Origin: Rhodanobacter sp. 7MK24
Lineage (GTDB): Bacteria; Pseudomonadota; Gammaproteobacteria; Xanthomonadales; Rhodanobacteraceae
Direction: 5' to 3'
NCBI RefSeq assembly: GCF_014842995.1
Contig: NZ_JACYXL010000001.1
Location: 63,183-127,182, forward strand
DNA: 64,000 nt
The translations under genes and the position numbers were made by a program. The notes beneath the pieces were generated by a model. The model had not been told where the DNA came from and searched no databases. It saw only the letters and a program-made list of their open reading frames with translations. Numbering within the stretch: position 1 is the first letter of the stretch; every line of letters begins with the position of its first letter. This document shows positions 10,425-19,801 of this stretch, one piece after another.

Positions 10425-11024
10425 TCAGCCCATCGTCTGGCGCCGGTCGCGCGGCAGGTGGCTGACCAGGAAGTCCATCTGGTCACTCAGGATGTTGCGG
10501 TTGGAGAGGATCAGGTGCTCCACCCAACTGGGCCGGTACGGCACGGCCAGCAACGGCATGTGGGCTTGCTGCGGGGTACGGTTGCTCTTCCTGAGGTTGC
10601 AGGCGAGGCAGGCGCTGACCACGTTCTCCCATTCGTCGCGACCGCCCTTGGATACCGGCTGCACGTGGTCACGGGTGAGGTCGCCACGGCTGAAGTGCTG
10701 GCCGCAATACAGGCACAGGTGGCGGTCGCGGGCGAACAGCGCGCTGTTGGTGAGCGCAGGGGCCGGATCGATCGCGTGTTCGTGGCAGTGGCCGGTGCTG
10801 GCGATGATGGGATGCAGGTCGAGCTGGCTCTGCACACCCAGGGCGCGATTGTGGCCGCCGTGCACGGTGAGGCAGGGATCGCCCAGCGTCCACGCCACTG
10901 CGCCGCGCACGTAGAGACACGCGGCGTCCTGCCAGCTGATCCAGTCAAGGATGCGGCCGGCGGCGTCCAGCGACAGCACGCGGGTCGAATGCAGGTCGGC
11001 CCGGCTGGCGACTTCCATCAGCAT
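10425..11024 (-). CDS. HNH endonuclease
   Basis: 199 residues. A zinc-stabilised HNH nuclease fold is clear: Cys104-x2-Cys107, the D119-H120 pair in LTRDHVQP, Asn134 in WENVV, and Cys139-x2-Cys142, followed by the RKSNRTP helix end typical of the family. The 90-residue N-terminal region is unassigned. Chromosomal HNH proteins of this type are common in proteobacteria and outside phages; their target is unknown. The start at 11024 has AAGGAAGG upstream. Being 64 bases ahead of dxs on the same strand it may be co-transcribed, although no functional link is known. Confidence 0.85.
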   Translation of the reverse strand: MLMEVASRADLHSTRVLSLDAAGRILDWISWQDAACLYVRGAVAWTLGDPCLTVHGGHNRALGVQSQLDLHPIIASTGHCHEHAIDPAPALTNSALFARDRHLCLYCGQHFSRGDLTRDHVQPVSKGGRDEWENVVSACLACNLRKSNRTPQQAHMPLLAVPYRPSWVEHLILSNRNILSDQMDFLVSHLPRDRRQTMG

Positions 11025-11160
11025 GCAGTTCGTCCTTCCTTACGAGAAAGAGCGCGGCAACCATGCAACGGTGCTCGGATGCACCCGAGCATAGAACAAA
11101 ATTTGTTGCAAACGCACGCAAATAGGCCCTTGGCTCAATCAGATAGCTCCATGCCGGGCA

Positions 11161-11190
11161 TTCGCGGCCGGCCACGGGCGCTGATATAGT
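11161..11190 (+). promoter_or_regulatory. Possible extended -10 promoter for sapC-family gene
   Basis: TGATATAGT at 11182-11190 matches an extended -10 element (TGnTATAAT). A weak -35-like TTCGCG lies 18 bases upstream. It would give a leader of about 80 bases before the GTG start at 11276. Pattern match only. Confidence 0.3.
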
Positions 11191-11275
11191 GATTGTTCGT
11201 TTGCAGACCCGACGCCGGGTTTGGGAGGGGGGGCCGATGGTGGCAACCCCGGCACGGCGGGGCAGAGGTAATGAC

Positions 11276-12049
11276 GTGGCTGAAGTTCTTTTCTACGAGC
11301 GCCCGGTGCCGCTCAACCGCAATGCACACAAGGATCTGCGCCTGAAGCCGATCCCGAACATGAAGTTCGCGCTGGACGCCCATTCCGTGCCGCTCACCGG
11401 CGTGGAATTTGCTTTGGCTGCGCGCGACATGCCAATCGTGTTCGCCGGCAACGACCTCGCTTCCGCCGGCCCGGTGGCCCTGCTGGGCCTGCGCCAGAAC
11501 GAGAATCTGTTCGTCGACGCCAATGGCCAGTGGCTGCCGGGCGCCTACGTCCCGGCCTTCGTGCGCCGCTACCCGTTCGTGCTGGCCGAGAAGCCGGCCG
11601 GTCAGGAGGGCGATGATTTCGCCGTCTTCCTCGACGAGGGCTACGAGGGTTTCAACGCCACCGAGGGCGACCGCCTGTTCAACGAGGACGGCAGCGACAC
11701 CGAAATGCTGAGCCGCGCCGTGGGTTTCCTCGGCGAGTTCCAGCAGCACGTGGCGCGTACCCGCTGGTTCATGGACCAACTGCGCAAGCACGACCTGCTG
11801 GAGTCGCGCAACATCAGCATGCGCAAGGGCACGCCGGACGGCCAGGGCCAGGTGATCAACCTCAATGGCATGTTCGTGGTCAACGAGGAAAAGCTGCGCC
11901 AGCTCGACGAGAAGACCGCGCAGGAATTCGTGCGTGAAGGCGTCCTCGGCTGGATCTACGCGCACCTGATCTCGATGAACAACCTCGATCGCCTGGGCCA
12001 GCGTCTGGGCGAACGCGAGGATGGCGAAGTGGGCGCTTCCAGGAACTGA
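11276..12049 (+). CDS. SapC family protein
   Basis: 257 residues from the GTG at 11276, preceded by AGAGG at good spacing; the protein then begins MAEVLFYERPVPLN, as SapC-family proteins do. ATG 11237 is an alternative giving 13 more residues. SapC (named after a Campylobacter S-layer-associated gene) is common in Xanthomonadales and Caulobacterales, often near TonB-dependent receptors or tryptophan halogenases; its role is not established. No signal peptide is visible. A strong hairpin terminator lies about 30 bases after the stop codon. Confidence 0.85.
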   Translation: MAEVLFYERPVPLNRNAHKDLRLKPIPNMKFALDAHSVPLTGVEFALAARDMPIVFAGNDLASAGPVALLGLRQNENLFVDANGQWLPGAYVPAFVRRYPFVLAEKPAGQEGDDFAVFLDEGYEGFNATEGDRLFNEDGSDTEMLSRAVGFLGEFQQHVARTRWFMDQLRKHDLLESRNISMRKGTPDGQGQVINLNGMFVVNEEKLRQLDEKTAQEFVREGVLGWIYAHLISMNNLDRLGQRLGEREDGEVGASRN

Positions 12050-12075
12050 GCCTGTCCGGGCGTCTTGCACGCCTG

Positions 12076-12120
12076 AAAAAAAGCGCCGCGACAGGCGACT
12101 GTCGCGGCGCTTGCTTTTGC
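12076..12120. terminator. Strong bidirectional terminator
   Basis: A perfect 14-bp stem (12081-12094 with 12099-12112, loop GCGA) is flanked by seven A at 12076-12082 and by GCTTTTG at the other end. On the minus strand the stem is followed by TTTTTTT, so it serves the ester hydrolase gene ending at 12217 as well as the SapC gene. The genes converge on it. Confidence 0.82.
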
Positions 12121-12216
12121 GATCGTCCCTGATCGTGAAGATCAAGCGGGCGGCCATCCCTGGCCGCACTTTTCAATGGCCTGAAGGTCGGCGGCAGCGC
12201 GAAGCGCTTGCCGGGA

Positions 12217-14181
12217 TCAGTTCGCCACCACCGGCAGCCCGATGTAACTGGCTTCGCCCGGCGCGTGGTAGATCCGCTGGGTGGCTTTCACGTAATCCGC
12301 CGGTTTGGCGAGCAGGATGTTGGGGACGAAGGTCTGCGGGTTGCGGTCGTACAGCGGGAACCAGCTCGATTGCACCTGCACCATGATGCGGTGGCCGGGC
12401 AGGAACACGTGGTTGGCGGCAGGCAGGTCGAAACGGTAGGCCAGCGGCTGGTTGGCGGCGAGCGGCCCCGGTTTGTCGTAGCCGGTGCGGTAACGGCCGC
12501 GGAAGATGTCCATCGCCACGGCAAGCTGGTAGCCGCCCATCGCCGGCTGCTCGGCCACCTGATCCGGATACACGTCGATCAGCTTCACCACCCAGTCGCT
12601 GTCGGTGCCGCTGGTGGAGGCGACCAGGTTTACCTCGGGCACGCCGGCGATGGTCAGCGGCTTGTCCAGTGGCGCTGTTTCGTAGGTAAGCACGTCGGTA
12701 CGGCCGGAGGCTTCGCGCTGGTCGTCCACCAGCCATTCCGGCCAGGTGAGGCCGTTGTCGTAGCCGACCGGCTGGATCGGCCGCGCGCGGAACGGCACCG
12801 GGTGCGCAGGATCGGAGACGTATTCGTCGTAGGCGTTGCTGCCCGATGGTGGGTCGAAGCCGAGTTGCATTCCCGATTGCAGGTACAGCGCCTGGCTCTT
12901 GGCGGTGCAGCCGCTGTCGCATGACAGCGGCCAGCGATCCAGTCGCTGCCACTGGTCGGTGCCGGTCTGGAAGGCGGTGACCGGAGCGAGGCCGGCCTTC
13001 GGCGCGCCGTCCTTGAGATATTGCGCAAGGAAGGGGCGCAGGATGTGCTCGCGGAAGTATTTCGCGGTGTCGCTGCCGAAGCGGATCGCGCCCAGCGAGC
13101 TGCCTTCCTCGATCTCCTGGCCGTGGTGCCACGGGCCCATCACCAGCTTCACCATGTCGTCGCTGGTGTCCTTCGGCTTGATCGCGCGATACACGGCCAG
13201 CGCGCCGTAGATGTCCTCCTGGTCCCACAGGCTGTGCACCAGCATTACCGGCACGGTCAGCGGCTGATCGGCAAGCACCTTGTCCATCGCCTGCTGGCTC
13301 CAGAACGCGTCGTAGGCGGGATGCGCCACCAGCTTGTTCCAGAAGCCGAGCTGCCGCATGCCGTAGGCATCGCCCATCGCGCCGACGGAGCCGTAATGCA
13401 TGAACAGGTCGTATTCGTCGTGGAAGCTGGTCCACCATTTCGCGGTGTTGTCGCGAGTGGCCTCCTGCTCGTAGATGTAGCTGAGGTTCTGCGCGCGGAA
13501 GGCGCCGTGGTGGAACCAGTCGTCGCCCATCCAGCCGTCCACCATCGGGTTCATCGGCACCGCCGCCTTCAACGCGGGATGCGGATGCACCAATGACATC
13601 AGCGGCTCGAAGCCGTCGTAGGAGATACCGATGGTGGCGACCTTGCCGTTCGATTCGGGGATGTGCTTCACCAGCCAGTCGATGGTGTCGTAGGTGTCGG
13701 TGGCGTCGTCCACCGGCGTGGGGTTGAGCGGCCCATGCACCGGGCGGTTCATCACGTAGTCTCCCTCGGAGCCGTATTTGCCACGGATGTCCTGGATCAC
13801 GCGGATGTAGCCGTCCTCCACGATCACGTCGGCGGCGTTGTCGTAGCCCTCCAGCAGCGGTTCGAGGTGGCCGCTCATGAGGTTGTGGGTGAGCTGGTGC
13901 GCGTCGTAGGGCGTGCGGGTGAGCACGATGCCGGCGTGCTTCGCGCCCCTGGGGATCAGGATCACGGTGTTGAGCTTCACGCCGTCGCGCATCGTGATCA
14001 TCACGTCGCGCTCGACGTAGTCGAAGCTGCCGGTGGCAGGCTTGAAGCTGGCCGGCGTCTCGCTGGGATAGTCGGGATACTTGGCCTGTGGCGCATCCGT
14101 TGCGGGGAGGGCGCTGCTGGCGGCAAGCAGGGCGGCAAGCAACGTGGTCTTCAGGCCCGCGGCGATACGGCGTGGCGTCAT
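12217..14181 (-). CDS. Alpha-amino-acid ester hydrolase (CocE/NonD family)
   Basis: 654 residues with a Sec signal peptide (1 to about 27). The fold is an alpha/beta hydrolase, a cap domain and a C-terminal jelly roll. Catalytic residues fit the Xanthomonas citri alpha-amino-acid ester hydrolase exactly in spacing: Ser187 in GISYDG, Asp320 in SLWDQED and His353 in GPWHH (133 and 33 residues apart). The stretch WMGDDWF and the C-terminal LYDRNPQTFVPN are also shared with that enzyme. These periplasmic or secreted enzymes hydrolyse esters of alpha-amino acids and can acylate beta-lactam nuclei; their natural substrate is unclear. Cocaine esterase or X-Pro dipeptidyl-peptidase activity is less likely. 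It follows the GNAT gene by 48 bases. Confidence 0.88.
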   Translation of the reverse strand: MTPRRIAAGLKTTLLAALLAASSALPATDAPQAKYPDYPSETPASFKPATGSFDYVERDVMITMRDGVKLNTVILIPRGAKHAGIVLTRTPYDAHQLTHNLMSGHLEPLLEGYDNAADVIVEDGYIRVIQDIRGKYGSEGDYVMNRPVHGPLNPTPVDDATDTYDTIDWLVKHIPESNGKVATIGISYDGFEPLMSLVHPHPALKAAVPMNPMVDGWMGDDWFHHGAFRAQNLSYIYEQEATRDNTAKWWTSFHDEYDLFMHYGSVGAMGDAYGMRQLGFWNKLVAHPAYDAFWSQQAMDKVLADQPLTVPVMLVHSLWDQEDIYGALAVYRAIKPKDTSDDMVKLVMGPWHHGQEIEEGSSLGAIRFGSDTAKYFREHILRPFLAQYLKDGAPKAGLAPVTAFQTGTDQWQRLDRWPLSCDSGCTAKSQALYLQSGMQLGFDPPSGSNAYDEYVSDPAHPVPFRARPIQPVGYDNGLTWPEWLVDDQREASGRTDVLTYETAPLDKPLTIAGVPEVNLVASTSGTDSDWVVKLIDVYPDQVAEQPAMGGYQLAVAMDIFRGRYRTGYDKPGPLAANQPLAYRFDLPAANHVFLPGHRIMVQVQSSWFPLYDRNPQTFVPNILLAKPADYVKATQRIYHAPGEASYIGLPVVAN

Positions 14182-14229
14182 GGCATCGATTCCCCCTGGA
14201 TGAAGTGATTGGGCAGCTTACCGTCGCGC

Positions 14230-14703
14230 TCAGCGTACCGGTTTCGCCAGTCGCAACAGATCCGTGCCGTAGCCCGCCGCCTCATAGAGTTCGCGTGCGC
14301 GTTCGTTGCCGGGGAACACCGCCAGCGTCACCAGCTGGCAATGATGCTCGCGCGCCCATCGCTCGGCGTGCGCCAACAGCGACGTGCCCACGCCACGGCC
14401 CTCGTGCGCCGGCGCCACGGCCAGGTCGGCGATGTGGCAGTTGCTGCGGCCGGTGAAGAAATCTTCGGTGCGCTGCAGGTGGATGAAGCCCACACGCGTG
14501 CCGTCGGCGTCTTCGGCAACGAACAGATGGCTGTTCGCGAGCTGGTCTTCCAGATGTCGCAGCAATTCGTCGCGGATACCTTCGATGCACTCGTGCCGCC
14601 GCCGCCACGCGGGCAGCGGGAAATCCACGAAGCGGGGCACCAGGGCCAGGATGAAGTCGTCGTCGTCTTCGGCGAGGCGGATCAGCAGGGACGGTTGGCT
14701 CAT
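14230..14703 (-). CDS. GNAT family N-acetyltransferase
   Basis: 157 residues. The acetyl-CoA-binding motif A is present as DLAVAPAHEGRGVGTSLL (R/Q-x-x-G-x-G/A), followed by the LVTLAVFPGNERARELYEAAGY region typical of the GNAT C-terminal half. The N terminus is acidic. Substrate cannot be told from sequence; small-molecule or protein N-acetylation are both possible. It sits just upstream of the ester hydrolase on the same strand, which may indicate joint transcription, and diverges from the RNB-domain gene. Confidence 0.85.
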   Translation of the reverse strand: MSQPSLLIRLAEDDDDFILALVPRFVDFPLPAWRRRHECIEGIRDELLRHLEDQLANSHLFVAEDADGTRVGFIHLQRTEDFFTGRSNCHIADLAVAPAHEGRGVGTSLLAHAERWAREHHCQLVTLAVFPGNERARELYEAAGYGTDLLRLAKPVR

Positions 14704-14826
14704 GGTCGTCGCAAGTGCGGAAACGTATGCCGGTTCTACACCCGCTCGGGGCGTGGCGGAAGTGCGCCATGCCGATTGGCGGCACGGCTATAGTGCGGCC
14801 TTCATTGCTTTCGCGAGGATCGCTCC

Positions 14827-16281
14827 GTGCCCTCTACCCGCATCCGTCTGCTGGCGGGCGACGACGCCACGCTTGTGCAGGGCGTCGCCGCAATCCAGGA
14901 CGAAATGAAGTTGCCGTTGGCATTCCCACCCGAGGTCGAGGCCGAGGCAAGGCAAGCGGCAGCGCAACCCCGACTGCCCGAACTGGATCGCACCGATATT
15001 CCGCTGGTCACCATCGATCCGCCCGGCTCGATGGACCTGGACCAGGCCCTGCACTTCGAGCGGCGGGACGGAGGCGGCTATCGCGTGCATTACGCCATCG
15101 CCGACGTGGCCGCGTTCGTGGCGCCGGGCGGCGCCGTGGATGCGGAGGCGCATCGTCGCGGCGAAACCCTGTATGGCGCCGACTCGCGCATCCCGCTGCA
15201 TCCGCCGGTGCTGTCCGAAGGTGCTGCCTCGTTGCTGCCCGACCAGCTGCGGCCCGCTTTGCTGTGGACGATCGACCTCGACGCCAGCGGCGAGATTGCC
15301 GCCATCGACGTGCGCCGTGCGCGGGTGAAGAGTCGGGCGCGGCTCGATTACGCCGGTGTGCAGCAGCAACTCGATGCCGGCACCGCCGACCCGTTGTGGA
15401 CGCTGTTGCGCGAAGTGGGCGAGCTGCGGCAGCGGCGCGAACAGGCGCGCGGTGGCGTGAGCCTCGCGTTGCCCGAACAGGAAATCAGCGTGGTCGATGG
15501 ACAGTGGCAGCTGGCTTACCGCGCCAACCATCCGGACGAGGACTGGAACGCGCAGATCTCGTTGCTCACCGGCATGGCCGCGGCGCAGCTGATGGTCAAG
15601 GGCAAGGTCGGCATCCTGCGCACGCTGCCGGCGCCGCAGCCGCAGGACATCGCGCGGCTCAAGCGCACCGCGCAGGCGCTGGCCATCGCGTGGCCGGACG
15701 GGCAGGGCTATCCCGACTTCATCCGCACGCTCGATCCATCGAAGGATACCCACGTCGCGATGCTCACCGCCTGCACCACAGTGCTGCGCGGCGCCGGCTA
15801 CGTGGCCTTCGACGGCGACCTGCCCGCGCAGCCCGTGCAATCCGCGGTGGCGGCGGAATACGCCCACGCCACCGCGCCGCTGCGACGGCTGGTGGATCGC
15901 TACGTGGGCGAGGTATGCGTGGCGCTGTGCGCGAACCAGCCCGTGCCGGACTGGGTGCGCGCCGCGCTGCCGGCCTTGCCCGGCCTGATGGCCGAGGCGG
16001 ATCACCGCGCCAAGCATTACGAGCGCCAGGTGACCGATCTGGTCGAAGCGGTGCTGCTGGCGCCGAACGTCGGCGAAACCTTCCAGGGAGCCATCGTGGA
16101 AATCAACGGCGCCCGCGGCGACGGCCACGAAGGCGTGGTGATGCTGCGTGATCCCGCCATCGAGGCGCGCGTCAACTCTCCGACAGCGCTGCCGTTGGGG
16201 CAGGAAGTCGTGGTGCGTCTGGCCGTGGCCGATCCGGCACAACGGCAGGTGCGTTTCGAACTGGAGAGTGGCGCGCCCTGA
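14827..16281 (+). CDS. RNB-domain (RNase II family) ribonuclease, short form
   Basis: 484 residues, against about 640-800 for RNase II and RNase R. It starts with GTG at 14827. The catalytic metal-binding stretch is DPPGSMDLDQAL (Asp64, Asp70, Asp72), with Gln73 where E. coli RNase II has Asp210. A second family mark is HATAPLRRLVDRYV. The N-terminal cold-shock domains are missing, and only a small OB-like segment (about 415-484) stands in for S1. The family degrades single-stranded RNA 3' to 5'. Similar short forms with DLDQA occur in other bacteria, so Gln73 is probably a subfamily trait and not decay. A TATAGT box at 14789-14794 may be its -10. Confidence 0.85.
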   Translation: MPSTRIRLLAGDDATLVQGVAAIQDEMKLPLAFPPEVEAEARQAAAQPRLPELDRTDIPLVTIDPPGSMDLDQALHFERRDGGGYRVHYAIADVAAFVAPGGAVDAEAHRRGETLYGADSRIPLHPPVLSEGAASLLPDQLRPALLWTIDLDASGEIAAIDVRRARVKSRARLDYAGVQQQLDAGTADPLWTLLREVGELRQRREQARGGVSLALPEQEISVVDGQWQLAYRANHPDEDWNAQISLLTGMAAAQLMVKGKVGILRTLPAPQPQDIARLKRTAQALAIAWPDGQGYPDFIRTLDPSKDTHVAMLTACTTVLRGAGYVAFDGDLPAQPVQSAVAAEYAHATAPLRRLVDRYVGEVCVALCANQPVPDWVRAALPALPGLMAEADHRAKHYERQVTDLVEAVLLAPNVGETFQGAIVEINGARGDGHEGVVMLRDPAIEARVNSPTALPLGQEVVVRLAVADPAQRQVRFELESGAP

Positions 16282-16453
16282 TCGGCGATGCCGTTGCGGC
16301 GACTTCAGTTTATGCGTTGCCTGCCGATTCGCTAAGGATCCGATGACAGGTTTGCGGGAGGATGGCAGGGCTGCGGGCTAGTTTAAGAAGGTGGTATCGC
16401 TTGCGCGGGCAACGATGTCGCCGGTATGCCTGTGGTCGCGTGCGAATGAGGAT

Positions 16454-19400
16454 ATGCGCGTGAGCGGATGGAGAGTTGCATGCGTGGCTGGGCTGTTCTG
16501 CTGCATGGCGGCGGTTTCGTCCGCGTCAGCGCCCGTGGGCCCTGCCGCCGCTCCGGCGTCCGCGTCCGTGCCGGCGCGCATTCGCGTGGCCACCAACGAC
16601 GATTACCCGCCGTTCGTGTTCATCGATGGCGATGGCAAGCCGCAGGGCTACGAAGTCGACATGTGGCGGCTGTTCCAGCGCCATACCGGCATCCAGGTCG
16701 ATTTGATGCTCACGGACTGGGGCGACGCCATGCGGAACATGAAGGACGGGCGTGCCGACGTGATCGACATGCTCTACCGCACCCCCTCGCGCGAGCTGCT
16801 GTTCGATTTTTCAGCACCCTACGCCGACTTGCCGGTAGGCATCTACGCGGACCGGAGAATCAGCGGTGTCCGTGATGTGGCCACCTTGCGCGGCCTTCCG
16901 GTGGGCGTACAGCGCGGCGACGCCTGCGCTGAGCGGTTGCAGGAAGACGGCATCACCAGCGTGCAGCTTTACGGTGACTACCAGGACATCCTGCAGGCCG
17001 CGACCAAAGGCGATCTGCGCGTGTTCTGCATGGATCAGTATCCGGCGGATTACAACCTGTACCGGTATTCGGCGCTAAATCGCTTCTATGAAGCCTTCGT
17101 GCTGTTCACCGAACAATCGCACTGGGCCGTGCGCAAGGGCGACACGGCCATGTTCCTCGCGATCCAGCACGGCATGTCGCTCGTCACGCCGGACGAGCGC
17201 GCGACGCTGCGCAAACGCTGGCTGGATCATCCATCGTCGGAGACGGTGGGTTACCAGCGCAATGCCCGCGATGCGGGCATTGCTTTGGCGGTACTGCTGC
17301 TGCTGGCCATGCTGATGGCGCTGTGGGTATGGACGCTGCGTCGCACGGTGGCGGCGCGCACGTCCGCCTTGCGGTCGGAAGAGGGCAAGCTGCGCGCGAT
17401 CTTCGATGCCAGTCCCGACGCGATGTGGGTGAAGGATCTCAAGGGCATCTATCGCGAAGGCAACGGTCGTGCGGTCGCCCTGTTCCACGAGCCTTGCGAG
17501 GCGCCGGTCGGGCGTAGCTGCGACGAGTTGTTCGATGCGGCGTTCGCGGCGAAGGTGACGGCACTGGACCGGGAAGCCAGGCAGCTCGGCCGGAACACCA
17601 GCGCCTTGCTGCCGTTGGAGGCCGCCGACGGTACGGAAAGGCAGCTCGAAGTCATCAGCACGCCCTTGTTCACGCCGCAGGGCGAGCTGCACGCCGTGAT
17701 GAGTGCGGCGCGCGACGTCACCGAACGGTTGCTGGCCGAAGCACAGCTCCGGCTGTGGGCGCACGCATTCCAGAATGCCGCCTTTGGCATGTATATCTGC
17801 GATGCGCGCAGCAAGAGCCTGATCGCCGCCAACCCAACCTTCGCCAGCGAGCGGGGCTACGCGATGGAGGAGATGGTCGGCCTGTCTGTGGATGCGCTGT
17901 ACCCGCCTGACCTGGTTGCCGAGCGCGCGGCCCTGCGGGCAACCGTCGACTGGCTGGACCACTACGTGTGGGAGACCGAGCACGTCGCGAAGGATGGCCG
18001 GCGCTTCCCGGTGTGGCTGGATTGTTCGGTGTTCCATGACACCGACGGCAGTGCGCAGTACGTGTTCGTCCACGCGCAGGACATCACCGAGCGCAAGCGG
18101 GTGGAAGGGGAGCGGCGCCTGGCCGCCGTCGCGTTCGAGACCCAGGAAGCGTTGATGGTGCTGGATGCCGACCGGGTCATCCAGAGAGTCAACCAGGCTT
18201 TCATCACGCTCACCGGTCATCAGCCGGCCGACGTGGTCGGGCGGCACGTGTCGCTGCTGCGCTCGAAGCAGAACGATCCCGAGTTCTATGAAAGCCAGTG
18301 GTCCGACGCGTGGCACGGCGGCTTCTGGCAGGGCGAGATGTGGATACAGGCGAGCCACGGCCAACCCAAGGTCGTGCGCATCACCACGTCGGTGGTCACT
18401 TCCGACGCGGGGCAGCTGAGCCACTTCGTCTGCTCGATGATCGACCTGACCAGCGAGCGCGAGGCGCATGCAAGCGTCGATCGCATGACCTATTTCGATT
18501 CGCTCACCGACCTGCCCAACCGGCGCTTCCTGTACGGCCAGCTGCAGCACATGCTGGGTGAGTCCGGCACGTGCATGGGTGCCTTGTTGCTGTTCGACCT
18601 CGACCACTTCAAGCGGGTCAACGACCTGCGCGGCCATGCCGCCGGCGACCGCTTGCTTGCATTGGTTGCGCAGCGCCTGCGCAACATGCTGGACGACGAT
18701 TGCGTGCTGAGCCGGTTCGGTGGAGGCACCTTCGCGCTGGCGCTGCCCACCCGCGCGGAAACTCCGGCGATGCTGGCCAGCGAAGTGCTGGATTGCGCCG
18801 AGCGCATGCGTCAGGTATTGCGCGAACCGTTCCGGCTGGACGGCGAGGCGCTGGCGGGCATGACCATCAGCCTGGGTTGGGCCGAACTGGTGGCCGGCTG
18901 CGACACGCCCGAAACGGTGCTCAAGCAGGCCGAGCTGGCGATGTACGCCGCCAAGGCAGCCGGGCGTGACCGGGTGCGCCAGTTCGAGTCGGAGATGCAG
19001 GTGGCGTTGGCGCGTCGGGAGACGCTGGCCGGAGACCTGCTTCATGCCATCGCCGACGAGGCGCTGGAACTGCACTTCCAGGCACAGGCCGACCGTCGCG
19101 GCAACGTGGTCGGTGCCGAATTGTTGCTGCGCTGGACACGTCACGACGGTACGCAGGTCTCGCCGGACGAGTTCATTCCGGTGGCCGAGGAGAACGGCCT
19201 GATCCTGCCGCTGGGCGACTGGGTGTTGCGCAAGGCCTGCGCGCAGCTGGCGGCTTGGTCCGCCCTGCCGGGCAGGCGCGACTTGTCGCTCGCCATCAAC
19301 GTGAGCGCGCGGCAATTCCTCCAACCTGGTTTCGTGGACAACGTGCAGCGCGCAATGGTGCTGTCCGGCGCCGATCCGTCGCTGCTGACGCTGGAAATCA

Positions 19401-19801
19401 CCGAAACCGCGATCCTGGACGACCTCGCCGAAGCCGCGGACAAGCTCGCCCGCCTGCGCGCGATGGGCCTGCGCATCTCGCTGGACGACTTCGGCACGGG
19501 CTATTCCTCGCTGGCCTACCTGTCGCGCCTGCCGCTGGACGAGTTGAAGATCGACCAGGCTTTCGTGGCCCGGCTGCCGGAGGACGCCAATGACGCGATG
19601 GTGGCCCAGACCATCGTCGGCATGGGTCGCGGCCTGAGCCTGCAGGTGGTGGCCGAGGGCGTGGAGACGGAGGCGCAGCGGAACTTCCTGATGACCCAGG
19701 GCTGCGATATCTTCCAGGGTTATCTGATCTCGCGGCCCATGCCGCTGCGCTCCTTCGAGCAGATGCTTGGCGACCCGCCGGCAAGAGCAGCTTCAGCGTA
19801 G
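16454..19801 (+). CDS. Periplasmic-binding-domain sensor with PAS, degenerate GGDEF and EAL domains
   Basis: 1,115 residues from ATG 16454 (GAGG just upstream; earlier in-frame starts would spoil the signal peptide). Order: signal peptide (1-25), type-3 solute-binding sensor (about 40-265), one membrane helix (about 272-296), three PAS domains (about 310-420, 432-550, 554-670), GGDEF (about 676-840) and EAL (about 857-1100). The GGDEF signature reads GGGTF, so cyclase activity is unlikely. The EAL side keeps its marks: AELLLRW, INVSARQF, ITETAI, DDFGTGYSS, KID and VAEGVE. It is best read as a cyclic-di-GMP phosphodiesterase responding to a periplasmic ligand such as an amino acid. Its 3' end overlaps the opposed Lnb-like gene by 9 bases. 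Confidence 0.92.
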   Translation: MRVSGWRVACVAGLFCCMAAVSSASAPVGPAAAPASASVPARIRVATNDDYPPFVFIDGDGKPQGYEVDMWRLFQRHTGIQVDLMLTDWGDAMRNMKDGRADVIDMLYRTPSRELLFDFSAPYADLPVGIYADRRISGVRDVATLRGLPVGVQRGDACAERLQEDGITSVQLYGDYQDILQAATKGDLRVFCMDQYPADYNLYRYSALNRFYEAFVLFTEQSHWAVRKGDTAMFLAIQHGMSLVTPDERATLRKRWLDHPSSETVGYQRNARDAGIALAVLLLLAMLMALWVWTLRRTVAARTSALRSEEGKLRAIFDASPDAMWVKDLKGIYREGNGRAVALFHEPCEAPVGRSCDELFDAAFAAKVTALDREARQLGRNTSALLPLEAADGTERQLEVISTPLFTPQGELHAVMSAARDVTERLLAEAQLRLWAHAFQNAAFGMYICDARSKSLIAANPTFASERGYAMEEMVGLSVDALYPPDLVAERAALRATVDWLDHYVWETEHVAKDGRRFPVWLDCSVFHDTDGSAQYVFVHAQDITERKRVEGERRLAAVAFETQEALMVLDADRVIQRVNQAFITLTGHQPADVVGRHVSLLRSKQNDPEFYESQWSDAWHGGFWQGEMWIQASHGQPKVVRITTSVVTSDAGQLSHFVCSMIDLTSEREAHASVDRMTYFDSLTDLPNRRFLYGQLQHMLGESGTCMGALLLFDLDHFKRVNDLRGHAAGDRLLALVAQRLRNMLDDDCVLSRFGGGTFALALPTRAETPAMLASEVLDCAERMRQVLREPFRLDGEALAGMTISLGWAELVAGCDTPETVLKQAELAMYAAKAAGRDRVRQFESEMQVALARRETLAGDLLHAIADEALELHFQAQADRRGNVVGAELLLRWTRHDGTQVSPDEFIPVAEENGLILPLGDWVLRKACAQLAAWSALPGRRDLSLAINVSARQFLQPGFVDNVQRAMVLSGADPSLLTLEITETAILDDLAEAADKLARLRAMGLRISLDDFGTGYSSLAYLSRLPLDELKIDQAFVARLPEDANDAMVAQTIVGMGRGLSLQVVAEGVETEAQRNFLMTQGCDIFQGYLISRPMPLRSFEQMLGDPPARAASA

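Noticed and set aside
8582-10465. A 627-codon plus-strand frame opposite dxs
   Set aside because: It mirrors dxs, whose thiamine diphosphate and active-site motifs are complete. The antisense product has only low-complexity His/Arg/Gly content.
17075-19324. A 749-codon frame opposite the GGDEF/EAL gene
   Set aside because: Antisense shadow of clear PAS, GGDEF and EAL domains.
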